In this document: positions 6,842-15,784 of the stretch, piece by piece
Position numbering within the stretch: position 1 is the stretch's first letter
Layout: each line of letters starts with the position of its first letter
NCBI GenBank assembly: GCA_030834185.1
Contig: JAURFT010000009.1
Coordinates: 1-38,423 of the forward strand
DNA: 38,423 nt
Source of the DNA: Candidatus Nanopelagicales bacterium
GTDB taxonomy: Bacteria; Actinomycetota; Actinomycetes; S36-B12; UBA5976
Reading direction: 5' to 3'
Program-made: the position numbers and the translations under genes
The notes under the pieces: model-generated
Told to the model about the DNA's origin: nothing
Databases searched by the model: none
The model's input: only the letters and a program-made list of their open reading frames with translations

Positions 6842-8251
6842 ATGCAGATTAGAGGTCATCGACCATCCTTGGTACTGCTTAGCGCAATGTCTGCAGTGGC
6901 TTTAGCTATAACTTTAGTTTCAGGATTGTTTGGAATTGCGCTTAAAACTGTTGCTAGCGAAGTTAAAACTGCCGATATCTCAGCCCAACTTGGCGAGCGG
7001 CCAAGTCTGCCAGCACCGCCAACTGGCCCAATTGATGTTTTGATAATGGGCAGCGATACCCGAGCTGGCCAGGGTCGCAAATATGGTCAGCCCGATTACT
7101 ACAACGTCGCGCGATCTGATACTGCACTATTGGTTCATATTTATGAAGATCGCAAGCGAGTTTTAGTAGTGAGCATTCCACGCGACACCATTGTTCGAAT
7201 TCCAGAATGTATTAATAGCGATGGAAAAATATTCCCACCAATCACAACTCGATTTAACTACGCATTTACCCAAGGGGGGCCTGGCTGCACAGTTAAAACT
7301 CTAGAAACAATTACCGGCATGACAATTGAGCATTTTGCGGTGGTGGATTTTCTTGGTTTTAAATCCGTGGTTGATGCCTTAGGTGGAGTTGAAGTTTGCA
7401 TACCGCAAGATGTAAATGACAATAAAAGCAAGCTATTTGTTAAAGCAGGATTACAAACACTTGATGGTGAAGCATCTTTAGCTTATGTTCGCACCAGATT
7501 AGGCCTTGGCGATGGTGGCGACATTAGTCGAATTTCAAGGCAGCAAGATTTCTTAAAATCAATGGTGAGAAAAACCACCAGCTCTCAGGTATTGCTGGAT
7601 CCAATTAGATTGTTTAGAACACTTAGTGAAGTGGCAAAATCTCTAACCACTGATCCTAAGTTGGGATCAGTAGAAAAAATGACTGCACTTGCTCGCAGTT
7701 TAGCTGGCATTGATCCTGCCAAAATTAGATTTATGACAGCACCAATCTCAACAAATCCAAAGGATCGAAACACTGTTGTTTTTTCAACTATTGAATCAAC
7801 AAAACTATGGAACGCACTTGCGAACGATCAAGGATATGAAGAGCCAATCGAGTTAACTGAAGATCAAATTCCAGATGTAACTGTGGAATCTGTTTCAGTT
7901 ACAGTTCTTAATGGAACTAGCATTCCTGGTGCTGCAAGTGAAGTTGCTTCTAAACTACAAGCTGAGGGATTCAAAATTGCTGGAACTCGAAACGCACCAG
8001 CCAGCGTTGAAACAACTTACATTCGAGCTAACAAAGATCAGCTGCCAGCAGCTAGAACACTAGCTAAAGCATTGGGCAACAACGTAAAAATTGAAATTCA
8101 AGAGTCCAGTGTTAATGACATTAAATTATTTATTGGCACTAATCGCGCAACTGTAATTGGTTTTCCAAAAATTGAAGAAAAAACTTCAACTTGGCAGCAA
8201 CCAAAACCAACTGGTTCAGATACTAGGAATCCTTGCGTAGTTAAGAATTAG
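6842..8251 (+). CDS. LytR-CpsA-Psr (LCP) family glycopolymer transferase
   Basis: A 469-residue membrane-anchored LCP protein. These enzymes move a glycan from its undecaprenyl-pyrophosphate carrier to peptidoglycan on the outer face of the membrane. A single membrane segment lies at about residues 10-35. The LCP domain follows at about 60-245 with MGSDTR, RSDT (91-94), SIPRD (111-115), YVRTR (215-219) and SRISRQQ (229-235), which supply the Asp/Arg residues that bind pyrophosphate and metal. A LytR_C domain (VTVLNGTSIPGAA) lies at about 350-440. The ATG with AAGGAG six bases upstream is preferred to a TTG one codon earlier. The gene stands at the edge of the glycan island, so it is the natural ligase for that polymer. 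Its 3' end overlaps the convergent glycosyltransferase gene by 11 bases. Confidence 0.93.
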   Translation: MQIRGHRPSLVLLSAMSAVALAITLVSGLFGIALKTVASEVKTADISAQLGERPSLPAPPTGPIDVLIMGSDTRAGQGRKYGQPDYYNVARSDTALLVHIYEDRKRVLVVSIPRDTIVRIPECINSDGKIFPPITTRFNYAFTQGGPGCTVKTLETITGMTIEHFAVVDFLGFKSVVDALGGVEVCIPQDVNDNKSKLFVKAGLQTLDGEASLAYVRTRLGLGDGGDISRISRQQDFLKSMVRKTTSSQVLLDPIRLFRTLSEVAKSLTTDPKLGSVEKMTALARSLAGIDPAKIRFMTAPISTNPKDRNTVVFSTIESTKLWNALANDQGYEEPIELTEDQIPDVTVESVSVTVLNGTSIPGAASEVASKLQAEGFKIAGTRNAPASVETTYIRANKDQLPAARTLAKALGNNVKIEIQESSVNDIKLFIGTNRATVIGFPKIEEKTSTWQQPKPTGSDTRNPCVVKN

Positions 8252-10469
8252 CGCTGGGCAAATCTTGGGTGAGAATTTTTGCCCATTGTTCATTTACTAA
8301 CTCCAAGCCATATCTGGTTGAAATCTCTGTTCGTGCCTGCTCTCCTAGCTGCGCCCAGGTGCCAGATTTTGTTGCGGTCAAAATAAAGTTAGCAGCAGCT
8401 GTGACATCTTGATGTATCCATTTTGCATCATAAATCTGATCAGAGCCAGGCCATGGCAGAATTACTGGAACCGCACCGCTTGCTGCACCTTCAGCTGGAG
8501 CTAAATGGAAAGACTCATCATCAGAAGTTGAAAGCACCCAACCAACTCGACGCAGCCAATTTGCTACATCTGCTCCATAGTCATCAAAAATTATTGATCC
8601 CCGTAGCGACTCAGTTCGCTCTATATGTTCAAACAGGTCGCGAAATTGATCACGCTCAGTTTGATCTCGCCAAACCCAAGGCATCTGCCAAGGCAGCTTG
8701 GTTTTAATTACTAATTTAAACCTTGGATCCACAGCTCTTAGTTGTTCTAAAATGGCAATTGCTAAATCAGGGCGCTTTCGCATCGGAGCTGCGCCAATTA
8801 AACCAATTGTGAATTGAGCATCTTCAAATTTTGGTCGATTTAAATCGGCAATATCAACCCAGTTTGGCACCATCACAACGCGCTCGCTGGGAACAGAAGT
8901 TTTGGCAAGAGTTAATTGCGCATATGGCTTAGATACACAGACCAACTGATCAACTGCGCTGCCTTTTATGGTTTCTGGCCATGGCCGGGATAGCTCAAAT
9001 CTATGCAATCGAACAATCAAGCGCTGGCTTGATTTTTTATGCTTGGCGTACCAAAGCGCATTGCCACCGCACCATTCGCAGATGATTACATCTGCCCATT
9101 TCAACATTGCCTTGCTGACTCTGCCTTCATTGCGATTAATCGCTGGCCAATGATCAAATCGCAGCTCAATTCCAGGCATGCCTTGGTATTGCGCTGCGAT
9201 CTTGGTAAAAAACTTTAAGTCATGACTTGCAACTACAACTCGCAGCGCTCTATTGCGACTGCGATTAAATTCGATTACGCCTACTGAGGGCGCTGGGATA
9301 TATCGAGTTAGCAACTGCTGCACTTTGGCTACCGAGCTGCTCATTGAAAATTCAGCAGTTGCCATTTTCACAGCAGCTGCAGCCTTAGCCAGCAGTGCAG
9401 GATCTTTTACTGATGCCGCAAGCACGCTTGCTACATCAGAATCTGCATCTACGAATAGCGGATAGTCACTTCCAAGTAATTGCTCATGCATTAAATTGCG
9501 ATTCAAGAGCACTGGAATTCCCATTGAGCCAAATTCCAAAACTTTAGTCGAAAGCTCAAGTGAAGCATCAAGCTCGGCTGCGCGCCATGACAAACCAATA
9601 TGAGATTTTGCCGATTGCTCCATCGCCGTCGCTCTTGCCATTCCACCATGCCAGATCACGCGATTTGTTGTTGTTAAAGCTGTCTGCATCGCAGCTGCCC
9701 AATTAGGTAGCTCTTTTGGATTATGAATTTTGTCGCCGATCATATTTAGTTCAGCAGTAACTCCTAAAGTTGCAAGTTGTTTAGGTAGTTCGCACATTTC
9801 TAACGTGTTCCAAAGCGGAGCAAATTTTCCGGTGTAGGCCAATGCCAGCGGATTAGTATCAGTGCCAAGCTGAGCTAAATTTAAATCCGCAGATACTGGC
9901 GGTTCAGCCACAATTGGTGACCAGATTGCGCACTTTCCTGCAGTTTGTGGAATTGTGGCTTCAAGCAATGCGCGCAAATATTCAGTTTGACACAACATCA
10001 CATGGCTTGCCTTTGCCACATCACCTAACCATTTACGGCTTGCTGTATCCATCGCAGCTGCAGATTGTGGAAAATCAGTTAAGTATGTCCATAATTTTCC
10101 AAAAACAATCTCTGATTTAGCTAACTGTGGAGCTAATTTTCCACCACGGATCAATATGCCATCAAAATTTTCTTGTTGATGTAATTTTTCGATTAATGAA
10201 ACTGCATTTGCCACAGAAAGTGAATCACCTTTTGTAAACATTGACTTAAAGCGTGAAATTGCATCAGTAAATGGATTGATGATTGTGATATTTTTAAATT
10301 CAGCTAGCGGCAAAAGTAGGCGATCAGTGGTTGGTTTTGCCTTAAGCAAGAAATAAACATCTACATCGCAGCGAGCTAGTACTTCAGCAGCTGATGCCGC
10401 CCAAACAGCAGAGCCGTCAATAATATTCATATTGACATCGCCGTATAGCAATATCTTTCGATTAGTCAT
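8241..10469 (-). CDS. Tandem (double) GT-B glycosyltransferase
   Basis: A 742-residue cytoplasmic protein that appears to be two glycosyltransferases in one chain. Half 1 (about 1-390) has a GT-B style C-terminal donor site around LELSTKVLEFGSMGIPVLL. Half 2 (about 405-742) restarts with RALRVVVASHDLKFFTKIA and carries VPNWVDIADL, APMRKRPDLAIAIL and SDDESFHLAPAEGAASGAVP, the last resembling the EX7E donor region of GT4 enzymes. It probably transfers two sugars in sequence to the lipid-linked glycan; the sugars cannot be told. Its start overlaps the end of the coiled-coil gene by eight bases. This double arrangement resembles bifunctional transferases of capsule clusters, but no named family is claimed. 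Confidence 0.75.
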   Translation of the reverse strand: MTNRKILLYGDVNMNIIDGSAVWAASAAEVLARCDVDVYFLLKAKPTTDRLLLPLAEFKNITIINPFTDAISRFKSMFTKGDSLSVANAVSLIEKLHQQENFDGILIRGGKLAPQLAKSEIVFGKLWTYLTDFPQSAAAMDTASRKWLGDVAKASHVMLCQTEYLRALLEATIPQTAGKCAIWSPIVAEPPVSADLNLAQLGTDTNPLALAYTGKFAPLWNTLEMCELPKQLATLGVTAELNMIGDKIHNPKELPNWAAAMQTALTTTNRVIWHGGMARATAMEQSAKSHIGLSWRAAELDASLELSTKVLEFGSMGIPVLLNRNLMHEQLLGSDYPLFVDADSDVASVLAASVKDPALLAKAAAAVKMATAEFSMSSSVAKVQQLLTRYIPAPSVGVIEFNRSRNRALRVVVASHDLKFFTKIAAQYQGMPGIELRFDHWPAINRNEGRVSKAMLKWADVIICEWCGGNALWYAKHKKSSQRLIVRLHRFELSRPWPETIKGSAVDQLVCVSKPYAQLTLAKTSVPSERVVMVPNWVDIADLNRPKFEDAQFTIGLIGAAPMRKRPDLAIAILEQLRAVDPRFKLVIKTKLPWQMPWVWRDQTERDQFRDLFEHIERTESLRGSIIFDDYGADVANWLRRVGWVLSTSDDESFHLAPAEGAASGAVPVILPWPGSDQIYDAKWIHQDVTAAANFILTATKSGTWAQLGEQARTEISTRYGLELVNEQWAKILTQDLPSANS

Positions 10470-11091
10470 GAGCTATCCAAGTGTTAATTAAGCTCATCTC
10501 AAAATTCTCAGCTGTAACTATTTGGTCAATTTTTAGATCAACAACAGCATGCTCCCAAATTTTGCGCGGTGCATTTGCCCAAAAAATTACCGGTATCGAG
10601 CCGAGTGAGGCTGAGTTAACAATTCTTGCTAATTGCGCTGCACGATCAGGTGCTAGCGGATCGCCAAGGTGTCGCCAGATATCGCTATGCGTTCCCGCCT
10701 TGGCTTCAATTATTAACAGTTGTGGCTTAAATGGCAGCAAAACATCTGCCAAATCGCGGTCATGCGGCATCAAAGCCAGCACACAGCAGGTTTCAGCTAG
10801 CTCGTCAATGAAATGAGCTGTTCCAATAACGGCTATACGAGCTCCAAAATTAAATTTTGTCGGTTTGCGAACTCGCTGCAACATTGGTTCGCCAAGCTCA
10901 GTTGAAAATTGGCGATCAATTGATTCCCCACGCAATCTCCAAAGCCGTACTAAGTTGCGCATTGCAACAAGTGATCTACGTGGATCTTTTGCTATCGCTA
11001 ATAACGCAGTGCCAACCAAGAAAGCACCTGAGTTTTTTAGCTGAGCTAACTCTGCTTCAAGTTTCTGAACGCGATTTGTTAATTCGTTCAT
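10462..11091 (-). CDS. Uncharacterised coiled-coil protein in glycan operon
   Basis: A 209-residue protein I do not recognise. The first 20 residues (MNELTNRVQKLEAELAQLKN) have heptad-like leucine spacing and predict a short coiled coil. A mid-region with ARIAVIGTAHFIDELAETC and LLPFKPQLLIIEAKAG looks like a Rossmann-like half domain similar to the N-terminal parts of some GT-B enzymes. No glycosyltransferase donor motif is present. It sits between wecB (4-base ATGA overlap) and the double glycosyltransferase (8-base overlap), so it is co-translated with both. It may help assemble the transferase complex, but this is only a guess from context. Confidence 0.6.
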   Translation of the reverse strand: MNELTNRVQKLEAELAQLKNSGAFLVGTALLAIAKDPRRSLVAMRNLVRLWRLRGESIDRQFSTELGEPMLQRVRKPTKFNFGARIAVIGTAHFIDELAETCCVLALMPHDRDLADVLLPFKPQLLIIEAKAGTHSDIWRHLGDPLAPDRAAQLARIVNSASLGSIPVIFWANAPRKIWEHAVVDLKIDQIVTAENFEMSLINTWIAHD

Positions 11092-12182
11092 TTACTACCT
11101 AAATATTCAACAATGGCAGCGGCAATGCGCTGCCCTGCTTTGCCATCCCATAGCGGCGGCACAACATCGCCAACTGCTGGTAGTTGATTTACGCGCTGAA
11201 CCAAATTATCAACAGTAACTAGTTGATTTGTACCATGTGTAATAGTTATTGGACGCTCGGTATTTGGGCGAAGTGTTAAGCATGGCACTTTGAGTATTGT
11301 GGTTTCTTCTTGTACCCCACCAGAGTCGGTAACAACAAATTTTGCTGCTTTAACCAGCGAGATAAAATCAATATAGTTAAGCGGTTCAACCACTTCAATT
11401 TGCGGATATTTTGCTAATCCAGCTTTATACAAAGAATCTTTACCACGTGGATGCAGGGGTAAAATAATTTGGGTCGTATTTGAAACCTCTCCTAGCGCGG
11501 CAACAATTAATTGCGCGGTTTCTAAGTCATCGACATTGCCAGGACGATGCAAAGTTGCAACTGCATAATCGCCCACGATGCCTAACTCAGAGATCACGCG
11601 ATCTTCATCGAATTCAGAAAGGTGTGAAAGTAAGGTATCGATCATTGAATTTCCAACAAATACAATTTTACGATTACCTAATCCTTCATTAATTAAATTC
11701 AGCTCAGCCTCTGGGCTGGTAATTAACAATAAATCAGAAAGTTGATCAGTTAGCTTTCGATTAATTTCTTCTGGCATTGATAAATCAAAGCTGCGCAATC
11801 CTGCTTCGACATGGGCTATTGGGATTTCTAACTTTGCGGCAACTAGCGCTGCTGCAACTGTTGAATTCACATCTCCATAAACCACAATCATGGCTGGCTT
11901 CACTCCTGCAATTGCGTTTTCAAACCCAATCATGATTGCAGCTGTTTGAGCAGCATGAGTTCCCGAGCCAACTCCTAAATTTATATCTGGGGTGGGCAGA
12001 TTGAGCAGCCTGAAAAATGAGTCACTTAACGCATCGTCATAGTGTTGACCGGTATGAATTAGCTTTTGTGGCACGCCAGCAGCAGCAAGTGCAGCAATAA
12101 CTGGAGCAGCTTTAGGGAAATTTGGCCGTGCGCCAGTAATGTGGACAACATCGCCACTTTTTATTACCGCCTGCTGCGTCAC
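11088..12182 (-). CDS. wecB: UDP-N-acetylglucosamine 2-epimerase (non-hydrolysing)
   Basis: A 364-residue enzyme converting UDP-GlcNAc to UDP-ManNAc. Diagnostic motifs occur in order: GARPNFPKAAPV, HTGQHYDDALS, VVYGDVNSTVAAA, HVEAGLRSFDLSMPEEINRK, LHPRG and TDSGGVQEE. Length matches the family. The GTG start is supported by AGGAG seven bases upstream. It is the first gene of a minus-strand trio (wecB, coiled-coil protein, double glycosyltransferase) and is divergent from the GT4 gene. The adjacent plus-strand dehydrogenase is of the type that oxidises the product to UDP-ManNAcA, so the pair likely supplies an N-acetylmannosaminuronic acid donor. Confidence 0.93.
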   Translation of the reverse strand: MTQQAVIKSGDVVHITGARPNFPKAAPVIAALAAAGVPQKLIHTGQHYDDALSDSFFRLLNLPTPDINLGVGSGTHAAQTAAIMIGFENAIAGVKPAMIVVYGDVNSTVAAALVAAKLEIPIAHVEAGLRSFDLSMPEEINRKLTDQLSDLLLITSPEAELNLINEGLGNRKIVFVGNSMIDTLLSHLSEFDEDRVISELGIVGDYAVATLHRPGNVDDLETAQLIVAALGEVSNTTQIILPLHPRGKDSLYKAGLAKYPQIEVVEPLNYIDFISLVKAAKFVVTDSGGVQEETTILKVPCLTLRPNTERPITITHGTNQLVTVDNLVQRVNQLPAVGDVVPPLWDGKAGQRIAAAIVEYLGSK

Positions 12183-12232
12183 TTGGCTCTCCTAAGCGTG
12201 AGAAACTTATCTATGGCCGTGAGTATTCCACC
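12183..12232. promoter_or_regulatory. Short divergent promoter region, wecB / GT4
   Basis: Fifty bases separate two divergent transcription units of the glycan island. The minus strand carries TAAGTT as a possible -10, followed by the AGGAG ribosome site of wecB. The plus strand carries TATCTA as a possible -10. No convincing -35 box is assigned. Confidence 0.35.
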
Positions 12233-13672
12233 ATGGCAGATGAAAGTGGGACAGCGTTGCGCTACTTTGTTGGATTGCGTGCCTTGCCATGGGCGATCAG
12301 CACGGTTTTGCGCCGGCTAAGCCAATCGCCAGGGTTAACGCTACGAGCACTACTTGCCAAGGCTGGCGTAAAGCTCAAGGGCGATTTGGCTAGTTCCAAT
12401 TTTCCAGCTAAGGCATCATCGCCCACCTGGCTGTCCCCAGTTAAGCCAGTGAAAAGTTCGGTATTGCATCTAGTTACCAACTCGCTGCCGTTTACTCAAG
12501 CTGGCTACACAATACGAACTCATAACATTTTAGAAGCTCAAAATCTTGCTGGACTTTCGGCAACAGCAGTTACTCGACATGGCTACCCAATTAATATTGG
12601 AAAATTTTTCTCTGGAAACATCTCGCAGGTTCCAGCATTTAATTCAAAACAGCAAATTTCATATCATCATTTAATTCCAACTGGCCTTAGCTCAAAAAAT
12701 GAAATGGATATTGCAGTTAAGTATCTGATTAAATTAGTTGAGAAAATTAGACCCGAGATATTGCATCCTGCAACAGATTTTGTTAACGGAGAAATAGCTG
12801 CAGCTGTAGCAGCAGTAACAAATTTACCATTTGCTTACGAAGTTCGCGGATTCTTGGAGCAATCTTGGTTAACAAAATCTAAAGCCAACCTGGTTGAGTC
12901 CGAATTCTATCGTGAATTTTTAGCACGCGAAACTGCGATTATGCATCAAGCTCAAGCAATAACGACGCTAAGTTTGACAATGAAAAATGAGATCATGAAA
13001 CGTGGGATTGCTGCTAGTAAAATCTTTATTACACCTAACGCAGTATCAGAAACTTTATTAAACAATATTGTTGAACCTGCTGCTGCCCGTGCTAATTTGG
13101 GCTTAGCGGAGCTTCCAACTTTTGGTATAGCAACCACGTTGTACCCATTTGAAAATGTTGCACTATTAATTTCGGCATTTGATCAGCTACACCAATCTGG
13201 TAATCGCGTTCAACTAGTAATTGTGGGAGATGGACCTGAGCTACCAAAATTGCAACAGCAAGCAGCAGCCAGCAAATATGCAAATTACATCCACCTTGTG
13301 GGTCGCAAACCATTTGCTGAAACAATTAATTATTACCAAGCAATGGATGTTTTCTGCGTGCCGCGAACAAATTCAGCAGTTACCCAGCTGGTAACTCCGC
13401 TTAAGCCACTTGAAGCCATGGCGCTCGGTCGAGCCGTAATTGCCAGTGATTTACCCGCCTTAGCTGAGCTGATCGAGCATGATCGCACTGGCGTGCTGGT
13501 TCAGCCTGATTCATTAAGCGCGCTCACTGAAGCGCTAGGCCAGCTTCTGTACGATTCGGCATATCAGCAGCAATTAGCGAATGCCGCTAAGGAGTGGGTG
13601 GCAGCAACAAGGACATGGTCCAATGTGGCTGCACAATACAAAGAGGTCTATCAACAGCTAGGTAAGCGCTAA
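12233..13672 (+). CDS. Glycosyltransferase family 4 protein
   Basis: A 479-residue GT-B glycosyltransferase. The acceptor-side domain begins near residue 77 (VLHLVTNSLPFTQAGYTIRT), after an N-terminal extension of about 75 residues with no clear domain. The donor-side Glycos_transf_1 domain is at about 270-450, with PNAVSETLL, LVIVGDGPELPKL, VGRKPFAETINYYQAMDVFC and the EX7E-type PLEAMALGRAVIASDLPALAE. It likely adds one sugar to the wall polymer repeat at the inner membrane face. The ATG at 12233 follows a 50-base divergent promoter region. The dehydrogenase gene starts 19 bases downstream on the same strand, so this is probably the first gene of the export operon. Confidence 0.85.
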   Translation: MADESGTALRYFVGLRALPWAISTVLRRLSQSPGLTLRALLAKAGVKLKGDLASSNFPAKASSPTWLSPVKPVKSSVLHLVTNSLPFTQAGYTIRTHNILEAQNLAGLSATAVTRHGYPINIGKFFSGNISQVPAFNSKQQISYHHLIPTGLSSKNEMDIAVKYLIKLVEKIRPEILHPATDFVNGEIAAAVAAVTNLPFAYEVRGFLEQSWLTKSKANLVESEFYREFLARETAIMHQAQAITTLSLTMKNEIMKRGIAASKIFITPNAVSETLLNNIVEPAAARANLGLAELPTFGIATTLYPFENVALLISAFDQLHQSGNRVQLVIVGDGPELPKLQQQAAASKYANYIHLVGRKPFAETINYYQAMDVFCVPRTNSAVTQLVTPLKPLEAMALGRAVIASDLPALAELIEHDRTGVLVQPDSLSALTEALGQLLYDSAYQQQLANAAKEWVAATRTWSNVAAQYKEVYQQLGKR

Positions 13673-13691
13673 CCGCTTACACGGAGGATTA

Positions 13692-14951
13692 ATGACAACT
13701 GATCTTGCAGTAATTGGGCTTGGCTACGTCGGACTGCCGCTTGCCCAAGCAGCAGTTCAGGCAGGGCTAAGTGTTATTGGTTATGACGTTAGCGATCGGG
13801 TGATTGCTGGCTTGAATTCCAACAAGTCACATGTTGATGATCTTTCTGATGCTGATATCGCCGCCATGGTTAAGGCTGGATTCAGCGCTACTAAAGATGA
13901 CAGTGTGCTCGCTGCTGCAAAAGCCATTGTGATCTGTGTGCCAACTCCGCTTTCCGCAGATGGCGGTCCAGATCTTTCTGCAGTGCTTGGTGCAACTCAC
14001 ACAATTGCAAAAAATCTAAAAGCAGGTCAGCTAGTGATCTTGGAATCCACAACATATCCAGGAACAACTCAGGATTTAGTTCAACCAATCCTTGCTGAAT
14101 CAGGATTAGTTGTAGGCGAGGATTATTTCTTAGCATTTTCACCAGAGCGAATTGACCCAGGCAATAAAAAGTATGGCATGCGCAATACGCCAAAAGTTGT
14201 TGGTGGTTTAAATCCAGCTAGCACTGATAAAGCAGTTGCGTTATATGAAAAATTTGTTGACACAGTTGTTCGTGCTAAGGGTGCTAAAGAAGCTGAGATG
14301 GCCAAATTATTAGAAAATACCTATCGCCATATCAACATTGCTTTAGTAAATGAGATGGCAATGTTTTGTAAAGATTTAGATATAGATCTGTGGGACGTAA
14401 TTAGATGTGCAGCTACCAAGCCGTTTGGATTCCAAGCTTTTTATCCAGGTCCAGGTGTCGGTGGCCATTGCATTCCAATTGATCCAAATTACTTGTCCTA
14501 TCAAGTTAAAACTAATCTAGGTTATCCATTTAAATTTGTTGAGCTAGCCCAAGAAATAAATGCTGGCATGCCAGCTTATGTAGTTAATCGAATTCAAGAC
14601 CAACTCAATACCGTTGGTAAAGCTCTAAATGGGTCTAAAGTGCTAGTACTTGGCGTTACGTATAAACCAGATATTGCCGATCAACGCGAATCCCCAGCAA
14701 TTCCAATTGGTCTTGAGCTTTTAGAAAAAGGTGCGCAGCTGGAATTTCATGACCCAATGGTTGAAACCTGGCGACTAAACGGACGTGAATTGACTCGGGT
14801 CGCTGATCTAAAGGCTGCTTTAAACCGCGCGGATATTACGGTAATGCTGCAAGATCATGCTAGCTATAACACTGATGAGCTAATTAACGAATCAAATTTG
14901 CTCTTTGATACCAGAGGCAGAATTGATCATCCAGAAGTAGAGCGCCTGTGA
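13692..14951 (+). CDS. wecC: UDP-N-acetyl-D-mannosamine dehydrogenase-type nucleotide-sugar dehydrogenase
   Basis: A 419-residue NAD-dependent UDP-sugar dehydrogenase. The Rossmann start is VIGLGYVGLPLA. The catalytic Cys is C260 in GPGVGGHCIPIDP, with FSPERIDPGN and AKLLENTYRHINIALVNEMA typical of the WecC/WbpA class, not the UDP-glucose class. The C-terminal domain keeps LGVTYKPDIADQRESPA. With wecB next door the expected reaction is UDP-ManNAc to UDP-ManNAcA; a UDP-GlcNAc dehydrogenase role (WbpA-like) is the alternative. GGAGG lies four bases before the ATG. Its stop overlaps the GTG of the permease gene by four bases (GTGA), linking precursor synthesis to export. Confidence 0.88.
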   Translation: MTTDLAVIGLGYVGLPLAQAAVQAGLSVIGYDVSDRVIAGLNSNKSHVDDLSDADIAAMVKAGFSATKDDSVLAAAKAIVICVPTPLSADGGPDLSAVLGATHTIAKNLKAGQLVILESTTYPGTTQDLVQPILAESGLVVGEDYFLAFSPERIDPGNKKYGMRNTPKVVGGLNPASTDKAVALYEKFVDTVVRAKGAKEAEMAKLLENTYRHINIALVNEMAMFCKDLDIDLWDVIRCAATKPFGFQAFYPGPGVGGHCIPIDPNYLSYQVKTNLGYPFKFVELAQEINAGMPAYVVNRIQDQLNTVGKALNGSKVLVLGVTYKPDIADQRESPAIPIGLELLEKGAQLEFHDPMVETWRLNGRELTRVADLKAALNRADITVMLQDHASYNTDELINESNLLFDTRGRIDHPEVERL

Positions 14952-15784
14952 GCCAATCACACGAATTAAAGCCAGTAGGACAAAAATTAGGCTTAGTTGA
15001 TTACATCAAAGACTTATGGAAACGCAGATTTTTCATGCTTTCTTTTGCTCGTGCGCGAGTGGAAGGACAAAATTCCAGCGCTGCCCTAGGTCACATATGG
15101 CTGCTATTAACTCCAATGCTAACTGCAGCTGTTTATTACCTGCTATTTGGTGTAATTCTTGGCGTATCTCGTGGAATTGAAAACTTTATTGCATTTTTAG
15201 TTATTGGTGTCATGATGTTTCGCTTCACCTCAATTAGTGCAAATGCAGGCTCGCTTTCCATTATTTCCAATAAGGGATTAATTCGCTCCTTGCATTTCCC
15301 ACGAGCACTGCTACCAATAGCTGCATCGCTTCAACAGTTATTGCAATTTTTTCCTTCACTCATAGTTGTTTTTGTCGCAGTCATCGCTACCGGTGAGCCA
15401 ATCCGAATTACCTGGTTGTTGATTATTCCAATTATTATTGTGCAATTCATATTCAATACTGGCCTTGCCATGCTGCTAGCTCGAGTGGTCAATAAAGCTC
15501 GTGACCTTGCCAAGTTAGCACCTTTCTTAATACGCATGTGGGGTTACTTGAGTGGAATTTTCTTCAGCATCGAAATTTCTAAGGAACGTTTCCCAGCACC
15601 AATCGAACCATTCCTCAAGTACAACCCGGCACATATTTTTATGCAATTAACCCGTAGTATTTTTATTGAATCAATTGAGGCAACTAGTCGTGATTGGATT
15701 TTAGGAATCATTTGGGCGCTAGTTATCTTCATCTTGGGCTTTTGGTTCTTTTTTAAAGGTGAAGGCAAATATGGCCGCGACTGA
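14948..15784 (+). CDS. wzm: ABC-2 type polysaccharide export permease (Wzm-like)
   Basis: A 278-residue integral membrane protein with about six helices, for example LLLTPMLTAAVYYLLFGVIL, FIAFLVIGVMMF, FFPSLIVVFVAVIA, IIPIIIVQFIF and ILGIIWALVIFILGFWFFF. The amphipathic N terminus and the RARVEGQNSSAALGHIWLLL stretch match O-antigen/teichoic acid export permeases (Wzm, TagG, M. tuberculosis Rv3783 type). It would form a dimer and, with the ATPase encoded next, flip a lipid-linked glycan across the membrane. The GTG overlaps the previous stop, and its own 3' end overlaps the ATPase gene by 14 bases. Confidence 0.88.
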   Translation: MSQSHELKPVGQKLGLVDYIKDLWKRRFFMLSFARARVEGQNSSAALGHIWLLLTPMLTAAVYYLLFGVILGVSRGIENFIAFLVIGVMMFRFTSISANAGSLSIISNKGLIRSLHFPRALLPIAASLQQLLQFFPSLIVVFVAVIATGEPIRITWLLIIPIIIVQFIFNTGLAMLLARVVNKARDLAKLAPFLIRMWGYLSGIFFSIEISKERFPAPIEPFLKYNPAHIFMQLTRSIFIESIEATSRDWILGIIWALVIFILGFWFFFKGEGKYGRD

